From the NCBI RefSeq assembly GCF_003464165.1, contig NZ_QSEK01000006.1, forward strand, positions 1-64,000: a DNA stretch of 64,000 nt, read 5' to 3'. Position 1 is the first letter of the stretch. Every line of letters starts with the position of its first letter. The notes beneath the pieces are model-generated. The model worked only from the letters and a program-made list of their open reading frames with translations. It did not search any database and had not been told where the DNA came from. A program made the position numbers and the translations under genes. Shown piece after piece: positions 18,080 to 28,679 of the stretch. The DNA is from Eubacterium sp. AM49-13BH. GTDB taxonomy: Bacteria > Bacillota > Clostridia > Lachnospirales > Lachnospiraceae.

Positions 18080-19435
18080 TTACTTTGAAAGATTTGGATA
18101 TTTCTCAATAGCTGCTTTATAGAAGTTATCAAGAGCCTTATCCTTAGTTACATTGCCATCGAAGTAATCCTTCATAGCCTTCTGGAATTCTTCGTTAAGA
18201 CCCTGGTCATAAGAAGAAATGTTCTTCATGCTGATCTTAGGAGCTGACTTAGCAAATAACTTGATATGATTCTGACCACCAAGGAATGCTGACTTGAAGT
18301 CGCTGTTAGCAATCTCATTCATACCTGATGTTGTATTAGTGTAATCCTGAGTATCTTCTGTAATCTTCTTCATTGTAGCCTTATCACAGCAAAGTGTCTT
18401 CATAACATCTTTTACAAGGTTAGCGTTATCTGTTCCTGCTGCTGCACAGATCCATGTACCACCCCAGTAGTAGCTCTGTGGACCTTCACATACTGCATAG
18501 TCGCCGTAGATACCGTTACCAACTTCTTCCTTACCACCTTCCTTAACAGGAGTAGCAAGTGAGTTACCTAAAAGTGTAAAGTTAATTCCCCATGTTGAGT
18601 AGAAGAATCCGAATACCTTACCAGAAGGTCCCTGATCTGCTGCCCATGTTGAATCCCAAAGAGATGACTTATTATTATAGCCCTTATCTGTATATTTCTT
18701 AGTCTGATCAACCCACTTCATAATGTTATCATCAATAACAATCTTGTTATTAGAATCAACCCAAGGAGCTGATACATTGTTAGAGAATACTCTGTATGAA
18801 TCATCATAACCTGAAAGCATCTTGTAACCCTTAGCAGCAGCCTGTTCAGCTACCTTATCAAACTTATCCCAGGTTGAAAGTGCTTCCTGAACCTTATCCG
18901 GATCATCTGTTCCAAGAACATCCTTAGCAATAGAACGTCTGTAAGCAAAGAGTCCTGGAGTTGCCTGCCATGTTGTAGCCTTAAGTTTTCCTTTGCTGTC
19001 AGTTGCAATATCCTTTGTGTACTGATACATATCCTTAAGGTCATCATCTGTAAGACCTACATCTTTAACATCAAGTGTGTAATCACTGTTAACATACTTT
19101 AAAGCATAATCAGCTTCGATAAGGAACATATCAATCTTATCATCTGCTGCTGCATCCTTCTGCTTTAACAATGCAGCATCAAGAGCATTCTGATAAGCGT
19201 TGTTTTCGTTAGGAGTAATTACCCAGTTTACCTTAACATCTGAAGGAACATTCTTATAATATCCTTCAAATCTGCTCTTAAACTCTTCATTCCAGCAGTA
19301 AATGTTAAGTACCTTACCCTGTTCCTCAGGCTTAGTATTAACTGCTGCTGAACCACCATCCTTTGATCCACAACCTGCTAATGTGGAAAGCACCATCATT
19401 GTACCAAGTGCCAGACTTAATAATCTCTTTTTCAT
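18080..19435 (-). CDS. Sugar ABC transporter substrate-binding lipoprotein
   Basis: Extracellular solute-binding protein family 1, 451 residues from the ATG at 19435 (GGAGGG upstream). The lipoprotein signal ends in LSTLAGC (Cys22). Motifs typical of oligosaccharide-binding proteins are present, such as LNIYCWNEEFKSRFEGYY after the signal. It lies 32 bases after the LacI regulator on the same strand. Cello-oligosaccharide binding is inferred from the neighbouring GH94 and GH1 genes. Confidence 0.92.
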   Translation of the reverse strand: MKKRLLSLALGTMMVLSTLAGCGSKDGGSAAVNTKPEEQGKVLNIYCWNEEFKSRFEGYYKNVPSDVKVNWVITPNENNAYQNALDAALLKQKDAAADDKIDMFLIEADYALKYVNSDYTLDVKDVGLTDDDLKDMYQYTKDIATDSKGKLKATTWQATPGLFAYRRSIAKDVLGTDDPDKVQEALSTWDKFDKVAEQAAAKGYKMLSGYDDSYRVFSNNVSAPWVDSNNKIVIDDNIMKWVDQTKKYTDKGYNNKSSLWDSTWAADQGPSGKVFGFFYSTWGINFTLLGNSLATPVKEGGKEEVGNGIYGDYAVCEGPQSYYWGGTWICAAAGTDNANLVKDVMKTLCCDKATMKKITEDTQDYTNTTSGMNEIANSDFKSAFLGGQNHIKLFAKSAPKISMKNISSYDQGLNEEFQKAMKDYFDGNVTKDKALDNFYKAAIEKYPNLSK

Positions 19436-19467
19436 AAAAAACCCTCCATAAATCTTAGACGACACCT

Positions 19468-20466
19468 TTAGTTTCCTATCTTTCTAATTGTTTCCCCTTC
19501 GATTAGTTCCGCATCTACAACAACCCTCTTTACTATCGTTGCCCTGGGATTCTCTATAGCACTTATAAGCTCATCTGCGGCAATCCTGCCGATTTCCCTG
19601 GTATTCTGACGAATCGTTGTAATCTTAGGATTTAACATCTGCGAGAATCTTGTTCCATCGTAACCCGCAACAGACACATCCTTTGGACTATGCAATTTCA
19701 TATTCTTAATAGCATTCTTTCCTCCAACCACAGATAAATCATCCGGATAAAAAATACATGTTGGCGGTTCCTTTAATTTTAACAACTCATATGTAAGCTT
19801 CTCAGCTTTTATTGAATCAAGATAGGTTGATTCTTTAATGTATTCATCTGGAACTTCTACCCCTAATTCATCCATTGTCTTATAAAAGGCTGCCAGACGC
19901 TCTTTCGTAACCTCTGATTCAACATTTCCATAAATATAAGCTATCTTTCTGTGTCCCCTGCTGTACGCGTAACGTACTAATTCACTCATCCCTTTCACGT
20001 TGTTAGAATTGACCGATGTACTGCCATTGAAAATGTAGTCGATGGTCACAACTGGTAATCTCCCGTTAACCATTTCATAGATTTCAGGATTGCTGAAATC
20101 CTCACAAGCTACAAGCACGCCATCAAAATTTCTGTATAAACAGTGTTCGTAGAAAGTCATCTTCTTAGAGTGATTGCTTACAAATGTAATATCATACCCC
20201 TTCTTCTCTGCTTCATTCTTAAAACTCTCAAGAACCTCGGCGAAATACTCATGTGCAAGACCATTATTAAGAAGAACTCCTATGTTATATGAACGGTTCG
20301 TCTTAAGTGCTCTGGCTGCTGAATTTGGATAATATCCAAGTCTGTTAGCTGCCTCTTTAACTTTCCTGCGTGTCTCTTCACTGATGTCACTATGGTCATT
20401 GAGAGCTTTACTTACTGTAGCAATTGAAACACCACATTCTACAGCAACATCTTTCATAGATACCAT
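19468..20466 (-). CDS. LacI-family transcriptional regulator of the cellobiose locus
   Basis: The start at 20466 is chosen for its GAAAGGA site. The N-terminal helix-turn-helix reads MKDVAVECGVSIATVSKALN, then the hinge and a periplasmic-binding-protein-like sugar domain, 332 residues in all. It heads the importer operon and is divergent from the phosphorylase gene. Two identical 14-base sites, one before each of the two divergent units, are good operator candidates. Confidence 0.94.
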   Translation of the reverse strand: MVSMKDVAVECGVSIATVSKALNDHSDISEETRRKVKEAANRLGYYPNSAARALKTNRSYNIGVLLNNGLAHEYFAEVLESFKNEAEKKGYDITFVSNHSKKMTFYEHCLYRNFDGVLVACEDFSNPEIYEMVNGRLPVVTIDYIFNGSTSVNSNNVKGMSELVRYAYSRGHRKIAYIYGNVESEVTKERLAAFYKTMDELGVEVPDEYIKESTYLDSIKAEKLTYELLKLKEPPTCIFYPDDLSVVGGKNAIKNMKLHSPKDVSVAGYDGTRFSQMLNPKITTIRQNTREIGRIAADELISAIENPRATIVKRVVVDAELIEGETIRKIGN

Positions 20467-20488
20467 AGATTCATTCCTTTCATGCATT

Positions 20489-20502
20489 ACTTAATCGTTT
20501 TC
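20489..20502. promoter_or_regulatory. LacI operator candidate before lacI
   Basis: ACTTAATCGTTTTC lies 22 bases upstream of the lacI start. It contains the AAnCGnTT-like pseudo-palindromic core of LacI-family sites and recurs exactly at 20697-20710. The remaining 200 bases between the sites are AT-rich and hold no gene. Confidence 0.6.
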
Positions 20503-20696
20503 GTAGCTTTACTATAACCCATATCAGATATAAATGCAAGCACTTTTGTAAATTTTACTTATTTTTCTATAAGTTATCGTATTTTTTGTGCATTTCTACC
20601 AATTCTTATTCAAATTCGAAATAACCATTGATTTAATCCAAGCCTTAAAATATACTTATTACTATAAAATAAATATTAGAACTTGTACCTTAATGC

Positions 20697-20710
20697 ACTT
20701 AATCGTTTTC
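20697..20710. promoter_or_regulatory. LacI operator candidate before the GH94 gene
   Basis: Exact second copy of ACTTAATCGTTTTC, immediately upstream of a TATAAATTAT -10-like stretch and 30 bases before the phosphorylase start. A repressor bound here would block that promoter. Confidence 0.62.
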
Positions 20711-20740
20711 TATAAATTATATGTGTACAGGAGGTATAAT

Positions 20741-23192
20741 ATGCAATTCGTTTTTTGATGACATCAATAAAGAATATGTCATAACCACACCAGAAACTCC
20801 ATTGCCATGGATTAATTACTTAGGCTGTGAGAATTTTTTCAGTCTTAAGAGCAATACTGGCGGAGGATACTGTTTCTATAAGGATGCCAAGCTGCTCCGA
20901 CTCACAAGATATCGCTATAATAATTCTCCTTTAGATAACAACGGCCACTATATTTATATTAAAGATGAGGATACCATATGGAATCCTGGATGGCAGCCAT
21001 CCCAGACACCAGTTGAGGATTATACATGTCGTCACGGACTTGGATATACAGTTATTTCTTCATCTAAGAATGACATCAAGGCTACACAGACTGCTTTTGT
21101 TCCTATCGGAGATAATTGCGAGCTTGATAAACTTACTGTTAAGAATACAGGGAATGCTGTTAAACATTTATCTGTATATTCTTATATAGAATTCTGTTTA
21201 TGGAATGCAGTTGATGACTGCAACAACTTCCAGCGTAACTTCAGCACAGGCGAAGTTGAAGTTCAGCCGGAGATTAATATTGGCGGCACTGCCATGTCAG
21301 CAATATATCACAAGACAGAATACCGTGAGCGGCGTAACCATTATGCTGTTCATGCTGTCAGCACCGCTGCCAGCGGTTTCGATACAAGCAGAGAAAGCTT
21401 CATCGGTACATACGGAAGTCCTGCAATGCCTAAAGCTGTTAAAGAAGGTACATCTTATAATTCTATTGCAAGCGGATGGTCACCTGTTGGGTCTTTCAGA
21501 ATTGATATTGACCTTAAGCCGGGCGAGGAAAAAGAATATGTGTTCATTATAGGATATGCAGAGAACCCTGATGATAAGAAGTGGGAATCTTTTGGAATTG
21601 TTAACAAAGAACCTGCATATGCCCTTCTTGAAAAATACAACGCTCCGGCAAAATTTGATACAGCTCTTGCTGCTTTAAAAGACTACTGGACTCATCTCCT
21701 CTCTTCTTATACTGTTGACACAGAAGACAAGAAGCTCTGCCGTATGGTTAATATATGGAACCAGTATCAGTGCATGGTAACATTTAACATGTCAAGATCA
21801 GCTTCCTATTATGAGTCCGGAACCGGACGCGGTATGGGATTTAGAGATTCCTGCCAGGATTTACTTGGCTTCGTACATCTTATTCCTGATTCAGCAAGAC
21901 AGAGAATTCTTGATATTGCTGCTACACAGTTTGAGGACGGAAGTGCTTATCACCAGTATCAGCCATTAACTAAGAAAGGTAATTCTGATATTGGCTCTGG
22001 CTTTAATGATGATCCTTTATGGCTTATTGCAGGAACAGCTGCATATCTTAAAGAAACAGGCGACTTCAGCATTCTTGATGAAAATGTAGCATTTAACTGC
22101 GATGCAGGTAAGGCACAGCCGCTTATGGAACATTTAAGACGATCCTTCAATTATACAACTACTCATCTTGGACCGCATAAGCTGCCACTTATCGGAAGAG
22201 CTGACTGGAATGACTGTCTTAACTTAAACTGCTTCTCTTCTGCTCCGGGTGAATCTTTCCAGACTACCGGACCATCAGAAGGACCTGTTGCTGAGTCGGT
22301 ATTTATCGCTGGAATGTATGTAAAATATGGCAATGAATATGCAGACATATGCCACCTGACAGGTCTAACAGATGAAGAAAATGCTGTACGTTCCCATGTT
22401 GATGACATGTATAAAGCTGTTCTTGATGCAGGCTGGGATGGTGAATGGTTCCTTCGTGCATATGATGCCGAAAGCCGTAAGGTTGGTTCACATGAATGTG
22501 AAGATGGACAGATATACATTGAACCACAGGGCTTCTGTGTTATGGCAGGTATAGGTGTCAAAGAAGGACTCGCACAGAAAGCTATGGATTCAGTAGAAAA
22601 AATTCTTGATACGAAGTACGGAATTATGATTTTACAACCAGCTTACAGGTCATATCATCTTGAACTCGGCGAGGTATCTTCTTATCCGCCTGGATACAAA
22701 GAAAATGCTGGAATATTCTGTCATAATAATCCTTGGGTATCTATTGCTGAAACCGTTGTTGATGATAAGAACAGAGCATTCGAAACATACAAGAAAATAT
22801 GTCCGGCATATCTTGAAGAAATAAGTGAGATACACAGGACTGAACCTTATGTATATTCACAGATGATTGCTGGCAAAGATGCCGCAAGATTTGGTGAAGC
22901 CAAAAACAGCTGGCTTACAGGCACTGCTGCATGGACATTTACAAGTATTTCTCAATATATACTTGGTGTAAGGGCTTCATTTGGAGGACTCACCATTGAC
23001 CCTTGTCTTCCGGATTCTATTAAGGAACTTACAATCACAAGAAAATTCAGAGGTGCAACATATAATATCACCATCAGCAATACTAAGCACGAAAGAGTTT
23101 CTTCTCTTATTGTCAATGGTAATGAAATTACAGGAAACACAGTGCCTTTCAATGCTGACACTAAAGAATTCAATGTAATTGTTAATATCTGA
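20741..23192 (+). pseudogene. Cellobiose phosphorylase (GH94), frameshifted in codons 4-6
   Basis: Splits cellobiose with phosphate into glucose 1-phosphate and glucose. AGGAGG sits seven bases before the ATG at 20741, which reads Met-Gln-Phe and then stops at once because GTTTTTT (20750-20756) appears where about nine bases are expected. With two bases restored the start would be [15 protein letters not shown], the family-typical beginning. An ATG at 20721 reaches the long frame without a break but has no binding site. The restored protein has about 817 residues and keeps [27 protein letters not shown] and the [14 protein letters not shown] active-site segment. It is first in an operon with the GH1 gene. 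Confidence 0.9.
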
Positions 23193-23210
23193 TATTTAAG
23201 GAGAATAATT

Positions 23211-24595
23211 ATGTTTGATAAGAACTTTTTATGGGGAACTGCCTCAAGTTCATATCAGATAGAGGGAGCCTTTACCGAAGACGGCAAAGGCGTTTCTATC
23301 TGGGATACATTTTCTAATAAGCCAGGAAATATCGCACACAACGAGAATGGTAACGAAGCCTGCGACCACTATCACCGCTATCGTGAAGATATTGCACTTA
23401 TGAAAAGCTTAAGTATTCAGGCATACCGCTTTTCAATTTCATGGACACGAATCTTTCCAGATGGCATTGTAAAGGACTCTGACGGCAATGTGCATTTCAA
23501 CAAAGCCGGACTTGACTTCTACGATAATATTGTAAACTGTTGTCTTGAAAATGGTATTGAGCCTTTTATAACACTCTATCACTGGGATCTGCCACAGGCA
23601 CTTGAAGATAATGGTGGATGGCTGAACAGACAGACAGCTTATATATTTGCTGACTATGCAGAATTTATATGTGAGCATTTTTCTGACAGAGTCGTTAATA
23701 TCGCAACCATAAATGAACCACAGATAATCTCAGGTCTTGGATATATGAATGGACTTCATGCTCCCGGAAAGAAGCTGGACTGCATCAGCGTGCTGTCAGT
23801 CATACACCATCTTGCACTTGCACACGGTCTTGCTGTTGCCAAGATGCGTGCCATTGCAAAGCAGCCAATAAAGACTGGTTTTTCAAGCACTGGCGACTTG
23901 TGTTTTCCTGCAAGTGAATGTGATGAAGATATTGATGCTGCAAGAGCTGAAAGTTTCAAGATTGTTACCGGAAACATGACATTTAACCACACTATATTCT
24001 GCGATATGACATGCTTGGCAGGTACCCTGATATTGCAGGCACAGGATTACATCTTGAAAAAGGTCTTGAAAAAATCGGACATTATAAAGAACTCCCATTC
24101 GTAAAAGATGGCGATATTGAACTGATACATCAGCCAATTGACTATCTTGGCATAAATGTATATAACGGACATGAAATAAATGCAGCCGGCCATATTAACA
24201 AAAAACCAGGCAGTCCACGAACAGCTCTTGGCTGGCCTGTAACTCCCGGTGTTATGAATTATGGTATAAGATACATGTATGAGCGGTATAATCTTCCAAT
24301 ATACATATTCGAAGACGGTCTTGCCTGCAACGATATCATAAGTCTTGATGGCAAAGTCCACGACAGCAACCGTATCGACTTTCTGACAAGATATCTCACA
24401 GACCTTGAGAAAGCCTACAAAGCCGGTGTCCCAATACTCGGCTACTTCCACTGGTCATTCACAGATAATTTCGAATGGCACAGCGGCTACGACCCAAGAT
24501 TTGGCTTAATCTATGTCGATTACGAAACCCAGCAGAGAATCCCAAAAGATTCTGCGTACTGGTATTCTGATTTAATTAAGAAGTCATCCAACTAA
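23211..24595 (+). pseudogene. GH1 beta-glucosidase, frameshifted in the middle
   Basis: Hydrolyses beta-glucosides such as cellobiose. The restored protein has about 461 residues. N-terminal signature FLWGTASSSYQIEGA; acid/base glutamate in ATINEPQ; nucleophile glutamate in YIFEDGLA, where the usual ENG is EDG; substrate-site NFEWHSGYDPRFGL near the end. The break is at 24017-24018 (TTGGCAGG for TTGGGCAGG), rejoining CDMTCL with GRYPDIAGTG. The span is 1385 bases, one short of a codon multiple. It lies 18 bases after the phosphorylase gene with a good AAGGAGA site. Confidence 0.9.
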
Positions 24596-24600
24596 ATATT

Positions 24601-24853
24601 GGTATTCATAAGTGTGCATGACGCCGTGGCATCTGTATATATGACATGTTCTCATGGATTCCTGCATCTAGTGTGAGTAAATGCCGCCATCTATAGAGTT
24701 TATTACAGTGCTGGAAATCAAACGCACTTCGTTTGAACGAGATTTCCAGCACTGAACTTTTATAGATAGCGGCATTAACTCACACACGATTCGGAATAAA
24801 TCGAACATATCATATATACAGACGCCACGGCTGTTATTCACTTCATATACGGC
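24601..24853. repeat. Giant interrupted palindrome, about 250 bp
   Basis: The whole 24596-24921 gap between convergent genes is filled mainly by one foldback centred at 24727. Nested arms: GCCGTGG..GTTC (24623-24651) with its partner 24803-24831, 27 of 29 matching; a GTGAGT..ATGCCGC block with GCGGCATT..ACTCAC; CAGTGCTGGAAATC (24706-24719) with its exact complement 24741-24754; and a tip CAAACG-CACTT-CGTTTG. Weaker pairing (GGTATTCATAAGTG with CACTTCATATACGG) extends it to 24601 and 24853. No open frame of note lies inside. It could be a foldback/MITE-like element, a structured RNA or a strong two-way terminator. 24854-24921 shows nothing clear. Confidence 0.85.
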
Positions 24854-24921
24854 AATTCATTAGGATATGCACTATATAGAAGTACCTCTGCGATTGTACG
24901 CCCTCATGCCCATAACCCAAT

Positions 24922-26781
24922 TTAATCATTCCTACGATTATTAAAGTACACAAAATTATCAATTGCAGTGAATATATCGTCAAAGTTCTCTCTTGGTGCT
25001 GCGTCTATGTACGCTCTTAATATTGCATTTTCTTTCTCACCCTTGTAACGTCCGTAGAATATGTCATACAGATTGTGTCCTCTGACATATTTCCTTATAT
25101 TCTCCATGTTGTCTATGATGTCCTGTCTTGTCCCAATTGTTATGTTCAGTTTTTCTAACATTTTCTTAGTGCTGACAAGGCGGTACAGGTATTCTTTATA
25201 TTTGGCATATAATATATCATAGAACTGGTCTACACTTTTTATAACGCCTATCTTAGTCATTATCTCAGGGTCAAGAAAATAATTCTCAAATGAATAATAT
25301 TTTAATATAAGCACATTACGGTCTGTTACTCTTGGCAGATTGCCATAATCCTGCTTTGCACGCTGCTTATAGTAATTGGTAAGCTGGTCTCTTAAGCGGT
25401 CAGCATCCTTACCATCTCCATCTCTTATCATAAGGAACTCATCCTTAAGATATAATGTATTGATATATTTCAGATTGGCATAAGTCTTGATGTTTGTACA
25501 ACTGTTAGTTGCAATTATTGCTATACGATTGAGATTGCCATTCTCATCTATAACTTCTGAATAATATTTCTCGAGAAGAAGCGGCAGACGGCTTCTGTCC
25601 TGTTTTCCTTCCACTATAAATACAAAGCTCACATTCATAAGGTCGTTGGCAGCATATCCAAGATCATCTAATATATCATCAATATCCGCCTCCGATGTGA
25701 CAACTGTATTATTATCTCTGTCGTTAACCACCTGACGAATCTGTCTTGTAGTAAAGTTAAATAACATCTGCGGTGAATGCGTGCAGAATATAACCTGATT
25801 CTTTCTTGAAAGCTTGTACAGGATTTCACTTGCTATCTTCTGTAGCTGAGGATGTAGATATATTTCCGGATCTTCAATCAGAATAATGTATGGCACAGTA
25901 CTTCCATATTCTGCATATGTTTCAAGCAGCGACAGGATGTAAATACTGTTCAGTCCATCTGAAAGGTCATTGACATCCCCATCAGTGTCACGCATTTCAT
26001 TGTGAACAATTGTATCAACATGCATGAGTTTTTCTGCATCAAATGTAATCTGATAATGAATCCTTTCTCCAATACCACCATTGTTTCTGAACTTCTCATT
26101 AAGTTTGTTTTCAAAATTAGCCAGATTAAAATTAAACAGCTTATACTGCATAAGTCTCGCTGTTTCTAATAAAGATAGCTGTTCCGGTTTCTTGCGGTTA
26201 ATGATTCCTATGCAATTAAAGCACTGATTACACATCTTATGCTTATCAAATATACACACGTTATCTTTAAGGTCTGCATATTCAGTTCCACCCTGTAGCA
26301 TGATAAGATCTTCCTGAATTGATGACTTACGTCTCTCATGGTCAACATAGAATATTCTTGGAAGAACTGTCTTTATATAAATATTATTCTTCTTAACTCC
26401 ATCCCTGTACTTAATCTTACCATCACGGCTATATACATACTCAAATTCAATGATACCATCCTTTAACGATGGAAGTTTATTGCAAAAATCCTTATACCAC
26501 AAATCATAATGTTTAAAAGAGCTTACCTGTCCCTTCTGATACAATACAGCCAGATCCTCATCTTCAATACTAATGCGTACTGTAATGCTTATATTACCTT
26601 CATTGTCATTGAAATCTCTTAATGAAACTTCATAATCTCCAGTAACCGCTCTTATCGCATCAAGAACTACACTTTTTCCTGCATTATTTCTGCCAACAAG
26701 AATCAGTACATCTTCAATATCATTAATCTCAAGCTCTTTGATTGATTTAAAATTTCTGATTAAAAGATATTCTATTCTCAT
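24922..26781 (-). CDS. OLD-family ATP-dependent nuclease (AAA ATPase plus TOPRIM) with a cysteine cluster
   Basis: The start at 26781 (MRIEYLLIRNFKSIKELEIN) is chosen because the ATPase fold begins there; the frame extends upstream without homology. The 619 residues show Walker A GRNNAGKS (30-37), signature LSDGLNS, Walker B IILIEDPEIYLHP, a CTHSPQML switch, then a TOPRIM domain with VEGKQD and IRDGDGKD as metal-binding acidic motifs. Between Walker A and the signature lies C-x7-C-x2-C-x2-C (Cys176, 184, 187, 190), a possible zinc or Fe-S site. OLD proteins are DNA nucleases often tied to phage defence. There is no UvrD-like GajB partner. It overlaps the previous gene by 35 bases. Confidence 0.85.
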   Translation of the reverse strand: MRIEYLLIRNFKSIKELEINDIEDVLILVGRNNAGKSVVLDAIRAVTGDYEVSLRDFNDNEGNISITVRISIEDEDLAVLYQKGQVSSFKHYDLWYKDFCNKLPSLKDGIIEFEYVYSRDGKIKYRDGVKKNNIYIKTVLPRIFYVDHERRKSSIQEDLIMLQGGTEYADLKDNVCIFDKHKMCNQCFNCIGIINRKKPEQLSLLETARLMQYKLFNFNLANFENKLNEKFRNNGGIGERIHYQITFDAEKLMHVDTIVHNEMRDTDGDVNDLSDGLNSIYILSLLETYAEYGSTVPYIILIEDPEIYLHPQLQKIASEILYKLSRKNQVIFCTHSPQMLFNFTTRQIRQVVNDRDNNTVVTSEADIDDILDDLGYAANDLMNVSFVFIVEGKQDRSRLPLLLEKYYSEVIDENGNLNRIAIIATNSCTNIKTYANLKYINTLYLKDEFLMIRDGDGKDADRLRDQLTNYYKQRAKQDYGNLPRVTDRNVLILKYYSFENYFLDPEIMTKIGVIKSVDQFYDILYAKYKEYLYRLVSTKKMLEKLNITIGTRQDIIDNMENIRKYVRGHNLYDIFYGRYKGEKENAILRAYIDAAPRENFDDIFTAIDNFVYFNNRRND

Positions 26782-28663
26782 ACCTGTCCTCTGCCCCCTG
26801 ATACATTTCCGCCAGCATATATTCTGGTGTATTATCATTAAATGTTGATATTCCTTTACCCGTATTAGGATTCTTTTTGGAATATACCATATCCACAACA
26901 AATGCAGCTATCAGTGCCGCACACACTGCACCAACAACCCTCAGTTTAATCTTTCTGAAGAAATTATCAAGAAGCGGTGCAATAATATATACGATTGCAA
27001 CTCCTCCAAGTCCAAATACTAAAAGACCTTCAGCACATATTCTTCCATTAAGGTTAAGGAAATAGCCATTATAATTCCACCATCTTCTTCCACAGCTGAT
27101 TTCCAGATACAAAGATGTAAAATATTCAACAAATCCGCATAAAACTACTGATGCAAAGAATTCCACAACAGGCTTATTTCTTAATTTTTTAAGACATATC
27201 AGTATGAGTATCCCACCTGAACCATATATAGGAAGCCATGGCCCATGAAGAACACCTCTGTTTACAAATGTATGTGACGATATCAGATGAAGCGTAACCT
27301 CCCATATCCATCCCACAAAACATAATGAAAAGAATATCAGTATAAGCGATGGTATTGAATAATTTCGCATATACACTGTATTTTCAAGGTCAACTCTGTG
27401 TTCCTTAAGATTGAAAAGGCGGGCAGGATAGGCTTTTCCAACTGCTTCTGCTTTATTCTTACTCATACGAAGCATTTCCTTCTTTTTTTCTTCAAATTCC
27501 AGCTCGGCCTTGCTGTTAATAAGTATTATGCCAAATGTGTTGGCTAAAAATACTCTTAATTTCTTCAATCTTCCTATTCTCGAATTGTGGTAATCATCAA
27601 AATTAATCTGTGGCTGTGGGCTATCTATAAGTTTAAATACATCTGCATATACATTTTTAAGATGTGCTTCGGATGGTCTTGCATACAGGTATGAATCATT
27701 AAGCCACTGAACTGCCTCCGGTTCTTTTTCAAGATATACTGCTCTTACATTTGCATAGAATTCTGCATAAAATGCAGCTTTGTAAGGATTCACAAACAGA
27801 ACCCCCACAACACCTAATGTTGCCATTCCAATCACTGTCCAGCCAATGAATGATACTCCATAGAGAAACGCCCTCCATTTGTAGCCTTTCATCATCTTTC
27901 TTGATAAGGTTATAGCCTCATTTGCCTTCATATCAGGATTCTCCGCGATAATATATGGCACCAGCATGTATGAAAAATGCTTCACAAATATACCCACAAT
28001 TGTAAGTGACCATAATATTTCATATACATTATTGACAATAAGCACCCACGATGCTTTCATCCATCTTTTTACCCGGAGAAGAAACATGAACTTTCCAGGT
28101 GGAACAGTATCATATGTGCGCGTTTCAAGCACTATTCTTCTTGATATAACAAGATAAGTTTTCTTGATAAAAAATGTTATAAACACATATACCATAAGTG
28201 CCGCTATAAGAAGTATAAGCACTACTGCTCTTCTTGAACTTATGACTGATGATAGTGAATCCACAAATGTAAATACAATTCCACCTGATGTTATAGCATT
28301 AACTAAAGATGCAAATACTCCTCTTGTTCTGCCCAATACCTTGGTTGCATTGTCTTTAGCCTCTGAAACCTTTGCATCAGACTGCGTCCTTCCAAAATCA
28401 TCGTCACCCGTGATTACTGCGCCCATTGCCTGAACCACTGAACTTACAACCGAACTGTTAGCGACAGTATCAACATTTGCTTCAACCGATGCTGCTCCCT
28501 GAATTTCATTGTTAACTGTTCCTAAACTTTTAAAGGCTTCCATCGTCTCTGTATATTCAGAGCCAATGAAAGCCGCAAAAAGGCAGACTGCTACTAACAG
28601 CCAGTAATGTTTTTTTAAGTTCTTCTTAGCATTTTTAACAAGTTCTTTTCTCTTAAAATCCAT
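26747..28663 (-). CDS. DUF975 - ABC_trans_CmpB fusion membrane protein
   Basis: The 638 residues combine two usually separate membrane families. Residues 1-330 look like DUF975 (cytoplasmic start KRKELVKNAKKNLKKHYW, several spans, and amphipathic helices around ENPDMKANEAITLSRKMMKGYKWR). A charged linker with helical character follows (390-430). Residues 440-600 match the CmpB putative ABC-transporter type IV family (RGVLHGPWLPIYGSGG, CGRRWWNYNGYFLNLNGRIC). Function is unknown for both. It is third in a minus-strand unit and overlaps the OLD gene. Confidence 0.75.
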   Translation of the reverse strand: MDFKRKELVKNAKKNLKKHYWLLVAVCLFAAFIGSEYTETMEAFKSLGTVNNEIQGAASVEANVDTVANSSVVSSVVQAMGAVITGDDDFGRTQSDAKVSEAKDNATKVLGRTRGVFASLVNAITSGGIVFTFVDSLSSVISSRRAVVLILLIAALMVYVFITFFIKKTYLVISRRIVLETRTYDTVPPGKFMFLLRVKRWMKASWVLIVNNVYEILWSLTIVGIFVKHFSYMLVPYIIAENPDMKANEAITLSRKMMKGYKWRAFLYGVSFIGWTVIGMATLGVVGVLFVNPYKAAFYAEFYANVRAVYLEKEPEAVQWLNDSYLYARPSEAHLKNVYADVFKLIDSPQPQINFDDYHNSRIGRLKKLRVFLANTFGIILINSKAELEFEEKKKEMLRMSKNKAEAVGKAYPARLFNLKEHRVDLENTVYMRNYSIPSLILIFFSLCFVGWIWEVTLHLISSHTFVNRGVLHGPWLPIYGSGGILILICLKKLRNKPVVEFFASVVLCGFVEYFTSLYLEISCGRRWWNYNGYFLNLNGRICAEGLLVFGLGGVAIVYIIAPLLDNFFRKIKLRVVGAVCAALIAAFVVDMVYSKKNPNTGKGISTFNDNTPEYMLAEMYQGAEDRYENRISFNQKF

Positions 28664-28679
28664 ATCCCCAAAATCTTCT

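Noticed and set aside
20721..20740. ATG at 20721 as the start of the GH94 gene
   Set aside because: It has no Shine-Dalgarno site and adds unlike residues; the AGGAGG-linked ATG at 20741 gives the family N-terminus once two missing bases are allowed for.
24922..26781. Gabija-type defence (GajA-GajB)
   Set aside because: The OLD-type nuclease is present but no UvrD-like helicase gene adjoins it; neighbours are membrane proteins.
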